Shown in pieces: positions 63,703 through 64,000 of a DNA stretch of 64,000 nucleotides (positions are counted from its first letter, which is position 1; every line of letters begins with the position of its first letter). The notes beneath the pieces were generated by a model. It ran no database searches. It worked only from the letters and a program-made list of their open reading frames with translations, and was not told the origin of the DNA. A program made the position numbers and the translations under genes. Source of the stretch: Reticulitermes speratus (taxonomy: Eukaryota > Arthropoda > Insecta > Blattodea > Rhinotermitidae); contig JAJKFL010000427.1 in assembly GCA_021186555.1 (NCBI GenBank), positions 23,919,238-23,983,237 of the forward strand. The letters run 5' to 3'.

Positions 63703-64000
63703 TAATTCTCATATATACCTCTTGTTTGTTAAAAACTTTTTTCCCCTATGATTCTTCAAATTGTTAAAACTGTGTTGAGCGAACATAAACCGTAAGTTTA
63801 AGTTCAAAGAATATCACTATTGGGAACACAAACAACAGTTAAATATCACACCTACAATACTTAATTATATTTACAGGATATTCTTCAGGAAAATGTCAAA
63901 TAATTAAAAAACTGCAAACACATATAACGTGCAGTAACCCCGGTCATAGATGGAACCTAACAAATAAACACCGAATGTCAATAAATATATAAAAAAGCCG
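63703..64000. other. Intergenic, nothing recognised
   Basis: AT-rich end of the window. Confidence 0.35.

Overview
The window is nuclear DNA from an insect, most likely a polyneopteran and plausibly Blattodea (cockroach or termite). The evidence is spliceosomal exons of insect-type genes, a nuclear copy of insect mitochondrial trnM-nad2 that reads only in the invertebrate mitochondrial code, and a very dense load of tRNA-derived SINEs, non-LTR retrotransposons, piggyBac, pogo/Tigger, hAT and foldback elements. The order assignment is inference from the look of the nad2 copy and the SINEs.

Three host genes are supported, all on the minus strand. (1) The 5' half of a KIAA0930-like gene has coding exons at 7201-7093, 6877-6717 and 3940-3761; the rest lies left of the window. 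(2) A complete three-exon DNAJB9/ERdj4-type ER co-chaperone has coding exons at 23562-23349, 22580-22360 and 19916-19722 (209 aa). (3) A trehalase has four exons at 33535-32753, 30594-30461, 29422-28875 and 27476-27225. It is complete at its C-terminus, with a hydrophobic membrane-anchor-like tail, but its signal-peptide exon was not found. Exon ends were set from GT/AG sites that keep the reading frame and restore family motifs across each junction.

Layout: 1-3.7 kb, KIAA0930 intron with a piggyBac-type MITE, SINEs and a Tigger relic. 3.7-7.2 kb, KIAA0930 exons, with a large foldback element in intron 2. 8.5-12.8 kb, a Jockey/CR1-type LINE whose 3' UTR is split by a piggyBac element with an open transposase frame. 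13-19 kb, intergenic: a 104-bp palindrome, a Tigger relic that carries a 5S-rRNA-like segment, and an RTE-type LINE tail. 19.7-25.8 kb, DNAJB9 and its upstream region with a second foldback copy. 27.2-33.5 kb, trehalase. 34-50 kb, repeats only: three minisatellites, nested SINE/LINE insertions, inverted transposase fragments. 53-59 kb, a 102-bp hAT MITE and two near-identical Tigger copies. 60.4-61.2 kb, the NUMT. 61.2-64 kb, SINE fragments and otherwise featureless sequence.

The most interesting signal is a dispersed motif that fits the type I (minimal) hammerhead ribozyme layout: stem I, CUGANGA, stem II, GAAA, a very short stem III, UH. It occurs about fifteen times in various states of decay. 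It often sits as an inverted pair in long palindromic elements, and the best copy lies in sense orientation in a trehalase intron. Every copy carries one extra pyrimidine after CUGANGA. Hammerheads of this type are known from Penelope-like elements and retrozymes; no such protein-coding element was seen here.
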